This document shows, piece by piece, positions 40,708-53,407 of a DNA stretch of 64,000 nt. A model generated the notes under the pieces. The model made no database searches. It worked only from the letters and a program-made list of their open reading frames with translations, and was not told the origin of the DNA. The stretch is from Globodera rostochiensis (Eukaryota; Nematoda; Chromadorea; Rhabditida; Heteroderidae), in assembly GCA_018350325.1 (NCBI GenBank), contig JAEVLN010000006.1, positions 4,500,545-4,564,544 of the forward strand. Reading direction: 5' to 3'. Position 1 is the stretch's first letter. Every line of letters begins with the position of its first letter. The position numbers and the translations under genes were made by a program.

Positions 40708-41179
40708 GGCAATCCTGCAGAATGGGTGTCCCAAATTTTTTTTAAAAAAATGAAAACATTTTATAAAGTCGTTAGATTTTAGGGCTGTTCTGGGACGTAG
40801 AATCCGAATCTGACCTCCATTCTGAACGATTTCGAACACCGGACCCGAATTCGAATTTTTCAAAAAATCGATTTTCTAAATTTTACAATAAATATTGAAA
40901 AAGGTCGTTTCCGTGGTTTTCTGATGCGTAGAATCCGAATCTGATAAATAAAAAGCCAAATTAATTCGTTTTATTTTTGCAAAAAAATATTTTTTTTTGC
41001 TAAAAAGTATTACCAAAATCAAATAATTGATGAAAAAATCTTAGACAAAATCAAAGATTTGACAAAATTTAAGGTCAGAAAATTTAAGGTCAGATTCGTG
41101 ATCAGCACCCCTGAAACCCCCCGGATATAAGTTTTTAGCTCAAATAACAAAGTAGGGACACCCATTCTGCAGGATTGCC
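40708..41179. mobile_element. Nested 472-bp element with 25-bp perfect inverted ends
   Basis: GGCAATCCTGCAGAATGGGT with five more bases (40708-40732) is perfectly inverted at 41155-41179. The perfect 8-bp duplication AAGAATTA flanks it (40700-40707, 41180-41187). No coding capacity. The 8-bp duplication indicates a hAT-type mover. It sits inside the 40107-41943 element, so it inserted later. Confidence 0.88.
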
Positions 41180-41264
41180 AAGAATTACTTTTTTTTCACC
41201 ATTTTAGTTATCGAAAGTGGACAAGTTTTCTTAATAAAATCGTAAGAATTTTCATTTTGTTCTC

Positions 41265-41625
41265 TCGGCGACGCCTTCGGCTAGAGCTGTTCGAGAGTCT
41301 CGGTCTCGAACCGAGAATTTCTCGGTTTTGATTCCTCCATTCCCAAAAATACCGTATTTTTAAAATTTTGGTTGAAAATCTCTTAACAAATTGAGTCAAA
41401 AATTTGAATTTTTCTCGGCGGCGCCTATCGGCACCGCCGACTCCCACCTCCCCGCCCCCAGCAGAAGTTTTCAAAACAACTTGAATTTTTGAAAATTCCT
41501 TGACAAATATGCCTTCTTCTGAAAAAATTGTTTAAGAAAATGCAATTAAACCAAAAAATAACTCCTAAAAACTTGTGGGAAATTTCTCGGGTTTTTTGGG
41601 TCTCGGTCTCGGGGCCTAAGCCTTC
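41265..41625. repeat. CTCGGT-rich segment, probable third nested insertion
   Basis: Blocks such as GTCTCGGTCTCGAACCGAGA (about 41296) and TCTCGGGTTTTTTGGGTCTC (about 41584) resemble the ends of the 56124-56788 element. Clear target duplications were not found, so its edges are approximate. Confidence 0.45.
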
Positions 41626-42084
41626 TTTCCACAGAGCAGGAACAGGTCGAAATGCTGATTTTCTTGAACCGCAATCTCCCAATACTCAATTATAAATACT
41701 AAGAAAGCCAAGATTTCCAAAATAAACGATTTTTTTTTGTTGAAAAGTTAATTATAAAAAATTTTGGTACAACCGAAAAAGTACCGACAATTTTTTTCGG
41801 TACTTTTCGGTACCGGTATTTTTTCGGTACTTTACCGAAAAGTACCGACCGGACCTTTTTGGACTTTTTCGGTACTTTTCGGTACCGGTACTTTTTCGGT
41901 ACTTTACCGAAAAGTACCGACCGACACTTCTGGCCGGTCTCTAGTGTAGACGCGACCTGTCTAAATTTTCCCAGCTAAATAATAATAATAAAAGTACCTA
42001 CGAAATATTTTTATTAAATAAATAAAATAAAATGAAATCATTTTATTTATTACAAAAAGCAATTCTTTACCTAATTCTTTGTGA

Positions 42085-42430
42085 TCAAAGCCAACAAACA
42101 AAATGAAACTTGGGTATTTTTAAGCCACGATTATATGATCCATTGAAACAAAATTTATTTATAAGTTATATTACTTAAAATTCATAAAATTTACAAATAT
42201 TACTACTGAACTATGTATGATGAATTGAAAAATTTGAAGTATTAAATCTTATGAAACCTGAAAAAATATAATGCACCTGAAATTAGTTATCATAAAAAAA
42301 CCAAAAGCATTGACAGCATTATTAAAACAAAATAAAATGAATAAAATGTTCAATAAAATAAGTTTTTGGATCATTTCAATTGAAACATCTTGCATTTTGT
42401 AAGGATCAAGTCCATACTACCTCCTATTGT
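42085..42430. repeat. Diverged duplicate block B, copy 1
   Basis: Matches 51125-51495 in the same orientation, including TTTTTAAGCCACGA and AGGATCAAGTCCATACTACC, with many small gaps. Confidence 0.65.
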
Positions 42431-44589
42431 ATGTTGGCAAATAAAAAAATATTTTAAATTTTGTGTTGTTTAACAAAAATTAATTTATATTTAAATTTTT
42501 AAATGGGATTCAGCAAGAATATACGTTGATAGTGGTTGAATAATAACGCTTTTCATGTGTTTTTAAAAGCAATAAATGACATTAATAAAATATTACAGGT
42601 TGAAGAGAGCTCGTAACTTGAATTTTTACTACAAAAAGATTAACAACGATTAAGTATATGAAAGTAAGTATCGCAAAATTTGTTTAAACATTTTATGTTT
42701 TGTAATTAAAGTGAAAATTAATGAATATTTTTAAGCTTTTTAACCCGGTAAAAAACAAATCAGAGCCATCTTTATAAAAACATAATAATGGACAAAAATG
42801 ATAAAATTTATAAATATATTCTAAATAAAGATATGAACAATCAATAAAAAATAATGTTTTCAAATTAAAAATATATTTTTTTAAATTTATAATTCGGGAA
42901 GCAATGCTTTAATAAGCGCGAGCGGGCGGCTCAAATCGTATTTCACTTCAAATTTGATAAGCAGAACAATATACTTAATGTAAAAATAATTTAAATTACA
43001 TGCGTCTATTAATCAAATTTTAACAATAAATATCGTATAAAACTTCATTAATGATCATAAATCTTAAAACTAACATTAAATTTAATAAGATTGTCTTTTC
43101 TAAAGTTTGATAGTTAACCAAACCCGTTATTTTAATTGAAAATCCGATTTACTTAAGAGAATCCAATGCCGAATCCGGTTTTTGACTATCTTTCCAAACC
43201 CAAAACCAGAGGTTTTAAATAAAACCTCCAAAAAGACAAAAGAATAAATTTAGAAGAATTGTAAAAAACTTTGTATTTATTCATTTGTTATCCAAACATT
43301 ATTCTTTTTGTAGACTTCAAGATCTTTTCTGAAGAAAAGACTGAATAAGTCTTCGTGTAACTACTGGAATTGGCGCAAAAATTGACAACGAAAGCTCTGG
43401 TGCTATATTATTTATTGCTATAGAAAACATAGAATATAAGAAAAACTTACACATAATATCTCTGCGGTTGCGAAAAGATTAAAGCCACCAATTCACAAAA
43501 TAAAAACACATAAAAGTCTGATAAATAATGAAAGAATAAATATATAAAACAAAATAAATAACAAATCAAAATGGTTAAATAATTTTAACCTAGAAAAATG
43601 TTCATCACAGCAAGGCAAAATTGTCGTATAAATATAGTTTTATCAGATAACCGTTAAATTTAAATAATATAAAGCTAACATTAAAATTATTATAGCTAAA
43701 TAAATAACATAATAAACGCAAATAATAATGTGATAGTAAATTGATTAAAATAAATTTCTACAGTATTTCTTCAAAAAAATTATGTTTACTTAAATAATGT
43801 AAAAACATTGATTCTTTCTTACCAATTTTTTTTCATGTGATGGAATGACCAAAATAGAGCTTTCAACGACTAAATTCAAAAAACTTAAAAAATTACTAAA
43901 ATAATATAAGCAAGAATGATATATAATATTTAAAAAAAATCTCAAATGTTCACAGACGGGTTTAAAAATTTAAAATCATTTACATGAACAAGAATGAAGC
44001 GTTTAAAAAATTGCATTGTTAAGTTATTACGAACTTACAAACAAAACCATTAAAAACATCAATGTATTTTCTAGACAATCAAAAACCGGGAACATGTTTT
44101 CACTTGTGTTAGAATTAATTCTTTTTTTTTTATTCTTCCGTAATGTCAGATATCTTTTTGTTAAAGTAAGAATTATATATTAGGGATGGAATTTTTCTGT
44201 CCTAATAAGCTCAAAATATGTATGACATTATGACCTTAAAAAGCCCGGAAATATTACCTAAAGAGTCCAAAATTAGAGGTGTAAGTAGCCAAAAAAAATT
44301 TTTGTGATAACAATTCAAATCAAAAGTCAAAAAAATTTTTTAGAAAATGAGTTAAAAAATGCATTTTTTGGCGTGCAGAATTTGTAGTCTCGAAATCAAT
44401 TTTTACATTTAAAAAAATATTAAGTAAACAAAAGGACAAAGGATCCTATATAAACTAAACCGCTTTATAGAGGCACAACTCAACACGTCAAAATTAATAC
44501 CACAATTAATATTTTCTAAAAAAATTAATTACTAAGATTGTAGTAAATATGGTAAATAATTCATGACAGGAAACTGAAGGCTATTTTTA

Positions 44590-44720
44590 AACAAAAAATA
44601 TTAAATCAATCTGAAAACAGAGTTAAATATAAAGTTAAAGCAACATAAAATATTATAAGTTTTAAATCCGCACGTGGGCATAAGAAAAAAATTTTTATCT
44701 TAATTATTTATACTCACGAG
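44590..44720. repeat. Diverged duplicate block D, copy 1
   Basis: ATTAAATCAATCTGAAAAC followed by ATAAATCCGCACGTG-type sequence matches 52862-52980 in the same orientation. Confidence 0.55.
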
Positions 44721-45318
44721 CTCATTCATCTGGGATCGGCCCACAAGTTAAACTAATGGCATTACAAATTTCATTTAGTTTGTTCAGCAATTGAAGGCCG
44801 ATTGTCTTTAACTATTTAAAAAAAGTAACTTATATCAAACACCGAAATATTTTCATCCATAAAAATATCAGTTAACTGATAAAATAACCAAGATGAAAAT
44901 TTCGACTCTAAAAGAAGAAAAATTATTACGCCAAAGGAACTTGAAAAAGACGATTGCTTTCCTTTACGTAAGGATATAACACTAAATGCTTATAAATTGT
45001 AAAAAAAGAACATATCGTAAATTTAAGAGGTCCAAGTAAACTGAAACTTTACAATAATAGAATAAAAATTATAAAAATAAATGTTTAAATTTAAAAAAAA
45101 ATTAATATAATGCTTAATTAAATAATATTAAAATTGAAAACACTTAAAAACAAAAAAAGAAAAAGAATGCAATGAAAAAAAAACCAATAACAATTGGTAT
45201 ACACTCGATTTCAAGCATGCTTTGGGCGGTTTCCAAAAGAACATTTTATTGAAAGAAAAGAAGTAGCACATTAATAAATTGAACTAATCTTTCAAAAAAA
45301 TATATAAGCAATTAATAG

Positions 45319-45423
45319 GAAAAATACGAAGCTGCCATAGACAACAAACTCCTTAAGCGAAGTTGGAACACACTTCTAAAGTCTTTATTCCAACGCCGCC
45401 GCAAAAGAAAATATCAACAATAA
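45319..45423 (+). CDS. Exon-like island, likely terminal exon (34 codons)
   Basis: Acceptor AGCAATTAATAG is followed directly in frame by EKYEAAIDNKLLKRSWNTLL and a basic end (QRRRKRKYQQ) to TAA 45421-45423. The composition is clearly protein-like and GC-richer than the flanks. A nearby patch at about 45195-45240 may be another exon, but phase could not be settled. No known family. Confidence 0.35.
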   Translation, partial: EKYEAAIDNKLLKRSWNTLLKSLFQRRRKRKYQQ

Positions 45424-47558
45424 TATCTCTAGTGCACAAAAAAAAGAAAGAATAAAAAAAACTAAACAAACATTTTTTGGTGGATTAATTTGGAAGACAG
45501 ATCGCCAAATATTTGAAAAGAGTGCCAACTAAAAAAGTGCCAAATGTCATTCCTCCGTACAGTTTAAATCCATTAATTTACCCCATTCAATCAAACCCCC
45601 CTAAAAATATAAAGTGTATGTTTATGAATTCATTGTTTAACAAAAGATTTCCGGCACCAAATTCACCCCATTTCAGTGTCGGGCATTTTTTTCGCTAAAA
45701 TGTTTGTAATAATATTTTTTAAATTTTTTTTCCAATGACTCTTAATTAAATATTTTAATTTTATTATGAACGTTATTTATTTGTTTTTAAAGTTAAAATA
45801 ATTCGTATTAAATTAATTTTTTTTTAATAAATTGGATATTTTATTAATTAATTAACCCAAACTTTCATGTCCTTTTCGATGCCCTGATTATTGCTTGATT
45901 TTCTTTAATTATGTTATGTCATAGTAATTAATTTTCGTTAATATTTCATTTTTCTTGTTTGTATGTTTCATTTAATTTATCAATTCTTAAAAGGTTTATC
46001 ATGAGAAATATGTCAATATATATTTAAGGATGCCATCAGTTTTGCGTGCATCACAACCAAATTTGCGCGCGTTCGAAATTTTTGAGTATGATTGGTGTCG
46101 TCCATTGTTTTTTATCCGATAAATTTAAAGTTATTCGTGTTTAGTGGTCGAGTTTTACAGCTGGGTGAGCATTATTTATTTATATTTATAATATAATATA
46201 TGCTTTATTCAACAGATGTTGCGCAAATGCAATTTTCATTTTATTTTACTAAAAATCAAATTATTGGATCATAATATTTTTTTGTAATTGGGTACAAATA
46301 ATTTTTTTCAAAGCATAAACCGCGAAATAATTGAATATTGTCATTTTAATATTAATATACTGTTTTATTTCTAATAAAGTTATTGAAGAATTGCCAATTT
46401 TTTCTTTAAACTATACGGAATTACACATATTTTGATAGCTGCAATTCAGTCTTTTGTTAACTGGCTTTTAGGTCATATCGAAAGGGCAGTTAAATTTTTG
46501 GGTTTTTTTCTATTAATTATTAGAAAAACCAATCCGTTGAAAAAGTTAAATTTATTTTTAATATTTAACATTTGATATATTTAAAAAGATCTTAAGTAAT
46601 TTAGAAATCAGCATAGGTGAATATTTTTAAATTTGATTTAATATAGTAAAATAGACATTTTTTATAGAGGTCGTCATTAAATGTTAATTTAAATAGTATT
46701 AAAGTTCGCAGTTTAAAATTCCCACGTGCTTGGAATTGATGAACATCAATAATGTAAAATAAGTTAGTAAAATTGAATCAGGAATATAATATTTTGACTT
46801 TTCAACATTTTCGTACTAGTTTTTATAAATCTAACTGTTCCCGTTTTGTTGGATTTTCTATTTATTTTCTAAATTCGCATTAAAGATTTGCTGATTTTTT
46901 GATATTTTTAATTAAGTCGGTTTTTAAACAAAGAATTAGTAGTTTTTATTGATATTTGATAACTTTTATTTGAAATAGGGCTAGGGCATATTAAAGGGCT
47001 ATCAAACTCAAACCGTTATTTATATTTTTTACTTTGATGTTCAAATTTCTATCTTAATTTTAAATTTATTTATTTTGAATGATTAATTCATCAAGGCAAA
47101 ATTGTTGTTTTAGTTTATTTATACTTTCCGTCGATTTAAAACTTGTCGTTTTCTCTTGCTTTTTCCAATTAATACATCTCCAGATCATTTAACACTGATC
47201 ATTTATTAAAATAAAATTAATTTAATATTTAAGAATATTTGTATACCTGGAAGGCCATATTATAATTCAACCGATAATAAATATTAATCATATCAATTGC
47301 TAATTGTTTTATTTTTTATATGATATTTGGGAAAACGGCTCATATTCATCCCTTGGAATTTTTCACCATACGCTTGCCCGTTTCCTCATACGATTCTCTT
47401 GGAATTAAATCATATGCTTTTTTAACCAAATTTACTTTTAATTTTATATGATTTCAAGCGTCTGATAATTTGCTTGAATAAAATGTTCTGTTTCATAGAA
47501 TTATTTTAACAGTGTAATATTTTAAGAGATTTTAAAAATTTATTTACTTATTTTAAAG
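45424..47558. other. AT-rich DNA, strand composition switches from A-rich to T-rich near 45.7 kb
   Basis: Contains two open patches without firm support: 45513-45698 (+) and an ATG frame at about 46030 (+; MPSVLRASQPNLRAFEIFE). No repeats or RNA genes recognised. Confidence 0.4.
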
Positions 47559-47660
47559 CCTCGTCGCTTTCCTGTAATGTGTTGATCAGCCAGGTCGTTC
47601 TCACTACTATTGACTTCATCCTCATTTATTCGAACGGAGACACTATTTTTAGTAGTTTTC
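47559..47660 (+). CDS. Exon-like island, 102 bp, hydrophobic
   Basis: Acceptor TATTTTAAAG and donor TTTTC|GTAGTT. Between them 33 codons read SSLSCNVLISQVVLTTIDFI and on to SNGDTIFSSF. The next 300 bp (to about 47960) also hold a long protein-like frame (GICIQHTAKVASELVVIPV) that could be the following exon, although the - strand is open there too. Possibly a membrane protein; not identified. Confidence 0.3.
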
Positions 47661-48917
47661 GTAGTTTAAGTGTTTTTATTTAACAGACAATTTTAGCAAT
47701 ATTTAAATGGAATTAAATTTTGGTTTAGGTGATTTTTTTGTTACATCAGAGTTTTTTGACAAAAATAATTTTATTTAATATCAAAGCCATAACACTGGGA
47801 TATGTATCCAACACACAGCGAAGGTTGCCAGCGAGTTGGTCGTTATCCCCGTACTCACGAGCACAGGCGCAATCAACCTTTTGTATAGTGGTCAAATGCA
47901 TTTTCTATTTATTTTAAAGCCAACATACGTCCTCTCATTAGATGCTTTTTAAATCGTTGATTTAAATATACATAGGTTTAAATAATAATTTTTTATATTT
48001 AAGAAAACAATTGCATAATGATGAAAAGAACCCATAGAACTGGCGTGCTCGATTTGGGTGCAGTAAGTCGTTGCTTTTTGAATCTCAAAGTTGAATAGCA
48101 GTATAACGAAGTTTAAATTAGCAAATTTAAAATCATACTTTATTTATGTTTATATATTTTTTTAAAATTTACTGTAATAATATTATTTTCGTTGCTAAAA
48201 TAATTTGAACTGCAACGCGAATTGATCCCGTACACATCTCAATATTTCTTGCGTGGCACTTTATATTGTTTTAAAATTAAAAATTTTATTTTGTGATATT
48301 ATTTTATATAATTAAAATTTATGTCGAGAGATCTGTAAAAATGAAAACTGTTAAAGAGCAAAGCAAATTGCAGATGCATCAAAAAACATCTTTTATTTAT
48401 TAAAAGTTTGTGCTAATTCAACGGACCGATAAACAACCATATTTTTTATAACCTTCATGACAAGAAAAAGCAAAGCATAATATGTTGCTTAGTTTGATAT
48501 GATAAAATGTTGAAGACTTCTTGAACAAGCAAAAATTGAAAATGCCATATTACTTAATGACTATCGTGGAAAGTAAATTAAATATTTAAATTGCCTTTTT
48601 TATAGTACAAATATTTTCTTTAAATGATTTAGTAATTTAACAGTTTAAAGAATGATTTATAAATTATTTTTTAAGCTTTGATCAATATTGTCAGTGATTT
48701 AAATTACCATAGCCATAAAATATAAGTCTTTAAATGTTATTTTTTGCTTAGTTTTTTTTTTGTCAAATTCTGCAATAGCTTTTTACCATTTGTTAATATA
48801 ATCATTTTATATTTTAGATTTGTATAAGTATTCAATAAATTAATCAGCATAAAGATTATGCATAAATACAATGAATGTTATTGTCTTAGCTCATTCAATG
48901 TATACGTCCAATCAAAT

Positions 48918-49124
48918 TTAAACAGTTTCGTTTTGCGTTTTATTTACCCGCACCACTTCATCTGCTAACGCTAAATAAAGCATATTACGACAGGTCCAGC
49001 TTCGTGAAACGCCTTGTTGCTTTTCAGCCGCTTTTTGCACTTTATACAAATTCCCGTTTGTGCCTTTCTGGGGTGCCGCGTTCGCTCCCGTGTGCACGAG
49101 AGGGACCAACTTTTTCAATCGCAT
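48918..49124 (-). CDS. Small ORF, 68 aa, or first exon
   Basis: ATG at 49124 and TAA at 48918. The GC content is about half in a region of about 20% GC, and first codon positions are about 60% purine on this strand, as in real coding DNA. The + strand is also open but has poor codon structure. It reads KKLVPLVHTGANAAPQKG near the start and LYLALADEVVR near the end, where a donor CGG|GTAAAT also exists. No family recognised. Confidence 0.38.
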   Translation of the reverse strand: MRLKKLVPLVHTGANAAPQKGTNGNLYKVQKAAEKQQGVSRSWTCRNMLYLALADEVVRVNKTQNETV

Positions 49125-50424
49125 TTAATAACGTATAACTTATGAATTTTTATTTAGATTATTTTTTCATAGATTTGTTTACATTTTGCCACCAATATAT
49201 CTTCGTGCCCAATAATAATAAAAACGATTAAAGTTTTTACTTTTATAGATTATTGTTTTTTGCATTTAATGTGAAACAATAATTTTTATCATTCAATTTT
49301 AATCAAATTTGTTGATTATTTAATTTTTTAATTCCAATCAATTTTCTGTGTAACTTTTATTTAAATGGAAAATTGAGACATATATTTGCAGTCACTTTGT
49401 TTGAAACTGATATTTTGAATTTATTATTTACAAAGTTAGATTATAGTTGGAATAATGAATTTTACAAAAATTTGTTATAAGAAATTTACGAACATTTTTA
49501 TTTAATTACTTTTGCAACCTCACTCCGCTAACAATGGTTTCATTTGTAAATTATTGGTCGAATAGAATTATCACTTTGTGTTTTATTTTAATTATTTTTT
49601 ATGAGTTAGTTTAGCTTAATTCTTTATTTTAATTGCTAAGTTCGCTAAATTAAATGCACCATCACTTAGAAATGTGCTTTAAAAAATAAGTTATTCAAAA
49701 ATCATCCGTATAAACGATTGGGCGAAAAAAAAAACTTTTTTTGGAGGAGCATTAAATATAAATTTCCCACAACAAAGCCGGTTTTAAATTAAAAATTCTG
49801 TAATTTTAAAAGAATTAATTTTATTCAATTCCATCTTCCTCATTCATTTGTCATCGCCACACCCAATCAATACAAACTCATTTTTCAAATCATCTTTATT
49901 TTATTTTTTGATAAGTTACTCAATTTTATACAACAATCTTTGAAACAAACCCGAAAAATAACGGAAAAAAAATTGCAGAAAAACAATGATTATTCCAGCG
50001 GCTGAAGGCTTTTAATGAAAATATATCAACGAGATCGAAAACTTGGGCAAAATGTTTAAACACAAATTCTACAAAATAATTCCTACAAGGTAAAAGATAA
50101 CATTTTAAATAAAATTTTAATAAATAAAATGTATTGGAAAATTTTAATCAATAAATAAATAATCGAGTGGGTTATCTTTTTGTTTGCTTTTAAGCTTTAA
50201 TATTTAATATAAGTCATTATTAAGTTGGAACCTATAATTGATTCTGTTCACTCAAGCGGAGTACAACTAAGTCAACGTAATTACAATAAAACAACGTGTT
50301 TTTTGCATAATGAAATAAATAAAGCTAATAGCGTCTACAACAGCAAATGTGAATTAAATAATAAATCATAAGATATTTTGAATTCGATATGAAGCAAATC
50401 TGCTGTATATTTAATAATGAAACA

Positions 50425-50625
50425 TTTTCAAATGTAGCACTTTTAAACATTTTAACCTAAATTAAATAATTAAATCAGTTTATTCCGTTGTATTTTTGTT
50501 CTTTGCTCGCGTAACACAAAGAAAAAAATAAATTTGTAATTGAAAACGCACTTAAAAATTTTATAAATAACCAAATTAAAAAACAATTCAAAAAATAAAA
50601 ATAGCAATTTAAAAAAATCTCGAGC
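50425..50625. repeat. Diverged duplicate block C, copy 1 (partner 51502-51805)
   Basis: GTAGCACTTT-AAACATTT, TTGTTCTTTGCTCG and AATAAATTTGTAATTGAAAA occur in the same order in 51502-51805, which has about 100 bp extra between them. Confidence 0.6.
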
Positions 50626-50903
50626 AATTTGGCATTGACCCGATTGTAAGCCAAATCGCACTCAATTTCACAAATCAGTTAGAGAAGAGTAACAAATGGA
50701 CACATCGTCAAAAAAGATTTATGCCGGTTGGTTCATTTTAAAAATTTTTCCAAAATCAAAGAATTATTATTTACCAAGGGATTAGAAGTTACATAAATAC
50801 AAAACAGCAACAAATTTTATAAATATTTTTAGAGATAAAAAAATTAAAAGCAGATTATGAAATTAAAGATGCTAAAAAATTAAAAATCATAAATCACATT
50901 TAC

Positions 50904-50975
50904 GATAACAATGACAGTCTGTGTGACCAGGACACAATGTCCGCTTCCAACATTTGAAGAATACCGCGGAAAAGC
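50904..50975 (-). CDS. Exon-like island, 72 bp, 24 codons
   Basis: On the - strand, acceptor TTTAAATCAG and donor GTTATC|GTAAAT bound exactly 24 codons: AFPRYSSNVGSGHCVLVTQ and on. The GC content is far above the flanks. No neighbours with proven phase. Confidence 0.3.
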
Positions 50976-51124
50976 CTGATTTAAAATAATACATAAACCA
51001 TTGTAATACCTTAGGTATAAGGTTAATAAAATTAAAAACCGGCATTTATTATTATTAAACATAAATAAATATAAACTAAATCCGACTTAAAACTTTTTAA
51101 AATTTCTTGCCTGAAAATCTTAAT

Positions 51125-51495
51125 TTATACAACAAACAAAATAAAACTTCGATATTTTTAAGCCACGACTATATCCATTAAACAAAATTTATTTATAAGT
51201 TACAAAAATATATACTACTGAAATATGTATGGTGTTGAAAAATTTATAAAAAAGAAATTCGAGGGTCATAAATATTAAATCTCATAAAACCTAAAAAAAT
51301 AACTTTTCACCTGAAAATCATTTATCATAAAAAATCCAAAAGCCTTGACAGCATTATTAAAACAAAATTAAATGAATAAAATATTCATACAAGATAAAGT
51401 TAAAAAAATATGATAATAAGCAAGAATACGGTTTTGGGACATTTCAATTGAAACACTTTGCATTTTGTAAGGATCAAGTCCATACTACCTCCTAG
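51125..51495. repeat. Diverged duplicate block B, copy 2
   Basis: Partner of 42085-42430. Together with the pair 44590/52862 it shows collinear order, so a larger old segmental duplication is likely. Confidence 0.65.
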
Positions 51496-51501
51496 TAGCA
51501 C

Positions 51502-51805
51502 TTTAAACATTTCAGCATAAATTAAATATATTTTTTTGTTCTTTGCTCGAATTTCGGTGCACACAGATTATCTTGAAATTTATATAAAAAATTATTGTTT
51601 CAAAAAAAAGTAGTCATATAAACCACCCTTTTCAAGACCTTCCAAACAAATAAGATAAATTATTTATTCAAAATATACAAAGTTTCTCAATCAAATATAA
51701 ATAAAAATAAATAAATTTGTAATTGAAAATGCCTTAAAAATAACCGAATTAAAAAATTTATTCAAAAAATAAAAATAGCAATTAAAAAAATCTTAATCAA
51801 ACAAC
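51502..51805. repeat. Diverged duplicate block C, copy 2
   Basis: Partner of 50425-50625. It directly follows block B copy 2. Confidence 0.6.
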
Positions 51806-51979
51806 ATACATACTGTAACAAACGTTAAAAAAAGAACATCAATTAAGTCTGTCTCCATGCGCAACAATTGTTTGCCTTAAATTGCACAAGAATTATGAGA
51901 GTGAAGCATTGCTCTGACTATAAAATAATAATACCGATTTATTATTTATAAATTTAAACGTAATTTCTAAATTAAATAC

Positions 51980-52014
51980 CCGGCTGACATCTGTGAGGCC
52001 TCTTCTTCGATAAT
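51980..52014 (-). CDS. Exon-like island, 35 bp
   Basis: On the - strand, between AG (TTTCAAAG) and donor GCCGG|GTATTT, one frame reads IIEEEASQMSA. Another frame is part of a longer hydrophobic ORF. Very short, so weak evidence. Confidence 0.15.
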
Positions 52015-52408
52015 CTTTGAAATGTGAGTTTAAACAAAATAAACGCAATAATTTATACAAAATGCTTATAACACCTAAGATTAAAAAAATATCAAAAAAG
52101 ACTAAATTTATAAAATAAATAAGCAATGGCCTAAGTTCAGAATGAATGGACGTAAACATTTTGAAAACCTTTAAATCTTACTATTCTTCTTGAATAAATT
52201 TTTATTAATTTATCTAACCAATTACTTCTATGCAAAATTTAAATTAAAAAATGAAAGAAATTAATATTCATTTAGATAAAAACGTTGAGGAAACGGATTG
52301 TGGCATAAAAAAATATTAAAACTAAAGTAAACTAATCAAATTATTTTTCGTTTTTCAATAAAAATGTTTTTATTCTATAAAAATAAATTAATTGTAAAGG
52401 TTCCCTTG

Positions 52409-52503
52409 TCACATTCGGGTTGAGCAAACAGTTCGAAGTACATAAGAGGAAAAAAGGGAGGGCTCTCGACACCGCTTAAACACATAATCAGACACCACAT
52501 CAT
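52409..52503 (-). CDS. Exon-like island, 30 codons to a stop
   Basis: On the - strand, acceptor TATTAATAG, then after two bases DVVSDYVFKRCREPSLFSSY and on to TGA 52409-52411. GC-richer than the flanks. Could be a terminal exon. Unknown. Confidence 0.25.
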
Positions 52504-52861
52504 CTATTAATAATATCAAAATCGTTTTAGACAAATAAATAAATAAAATAAGAAAATTTATTTGAATAAAAATGATATTTAACTAAAATGAAATAAAATT
52601 CTGAATTTTGAATGAGGGAGAGAGTGTAATAAAAAAAATATCCAAGAAAAAATAACAAATTTAATTTAAATACAATTTTTATTAAAACTTATAGTTGAAA
52701 AAAACGTATCAATTAAATGTTCGCATATTATTTACACTTATATAAATATAACGGGCTATATACATAAAAGTTAAAGCTTATTAATCTATACAATATAAAT
52801 TAAAACATAAATGCGGCAAATGAAATAATACCACAATGATTATGATTCTAAAATGCTGCTT

Positions 52862-52980
52862 TTAAAAAAAATTAAATCAATCTAAAACAAAAAGTTAATT
52901 ATAAAATTGAAGCTTCATAAAACATTATAAGTTATAAATCCGCACGTGAGCATTAAGAAAGATTTTTTAATTAAAAAAGC
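52862..52980. repeat. Diverged duplicate block D, copy 2
   Basis: Partner of 44590-44720, sharing AAATCAATCT and TAAATCCGCACGTG. Confidence 0.55.
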
Positions 52981-53407
52981 CGAAACCTGAATAATAAGCC
53001 ACAATATTAAATGAAAAAATATAAATGATTAATCTTTTCAAATAATTAAAACCAAAATTTACGGTTGGGAATTAGAACAGAACACACTGCAAACAACGCC
53101 TTGGAGCAGGAACTTTGATGTCATCATGAAATGCTAATATAAGGATAATTAAAGTAATCAGAACATGTTAATTGAAAGACAAATATAAGTTATTTAAAAA
53201 TCGTCTTTTATGTTAAAAAATTGTAATATTTAGAATAAACTTTTTTGGTAATCTGCAATTATCTTTGTAATTGACTTTTATATATATTTTTTTGAATGCA
53301 TAATTTGAATTATTATATTTTAAAATTATGATTTTTTAATTTTTTGTTTTTAATAAATATTTAAATATTAGATATTTTCATTTCATTTCTAATTTAATAT
53401 AATTTTA

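Larger units (their letters stand above)
40107..41943. mobile_element. Non-autonomous hAT-type element, 1,837 bp, with 8-bp target duplication
   Basis: Ends TAGAGATCGG and CCGGTCTCTA, flanked by the perfect repeat GTGTAGAC (40099-40106 and 41944-41951). Both ends carry dense arrays of GGTACTTTTCGG/CCGAAAAGTACC units (about 40118-40330 and 41765-41930). It has no transposase. The interior has taken up other sequences: a tRNA-like segment (40376), a second 8-bp-duplication element (40708-41179) and a CTCGGT-repeat segment (about 41265-41625) like that at 56124. It is the long relative of the 109-bp copy at 19057. Confidence 0.85.
41952..45318. other. AT-rich DNA with old duplicated blocks; no supported gene
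   Basis: Holds copies of repeats shared with 51.1-53.0 kb (own entries). A GC patch at 42895-42945 is open on both strands (- strand reads EVKYDLSRPLALIKALLP) without splice signals. A small hairpin GAGGTTTT..AAAACCTC lies at about 43211. Confidence 0.45.
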
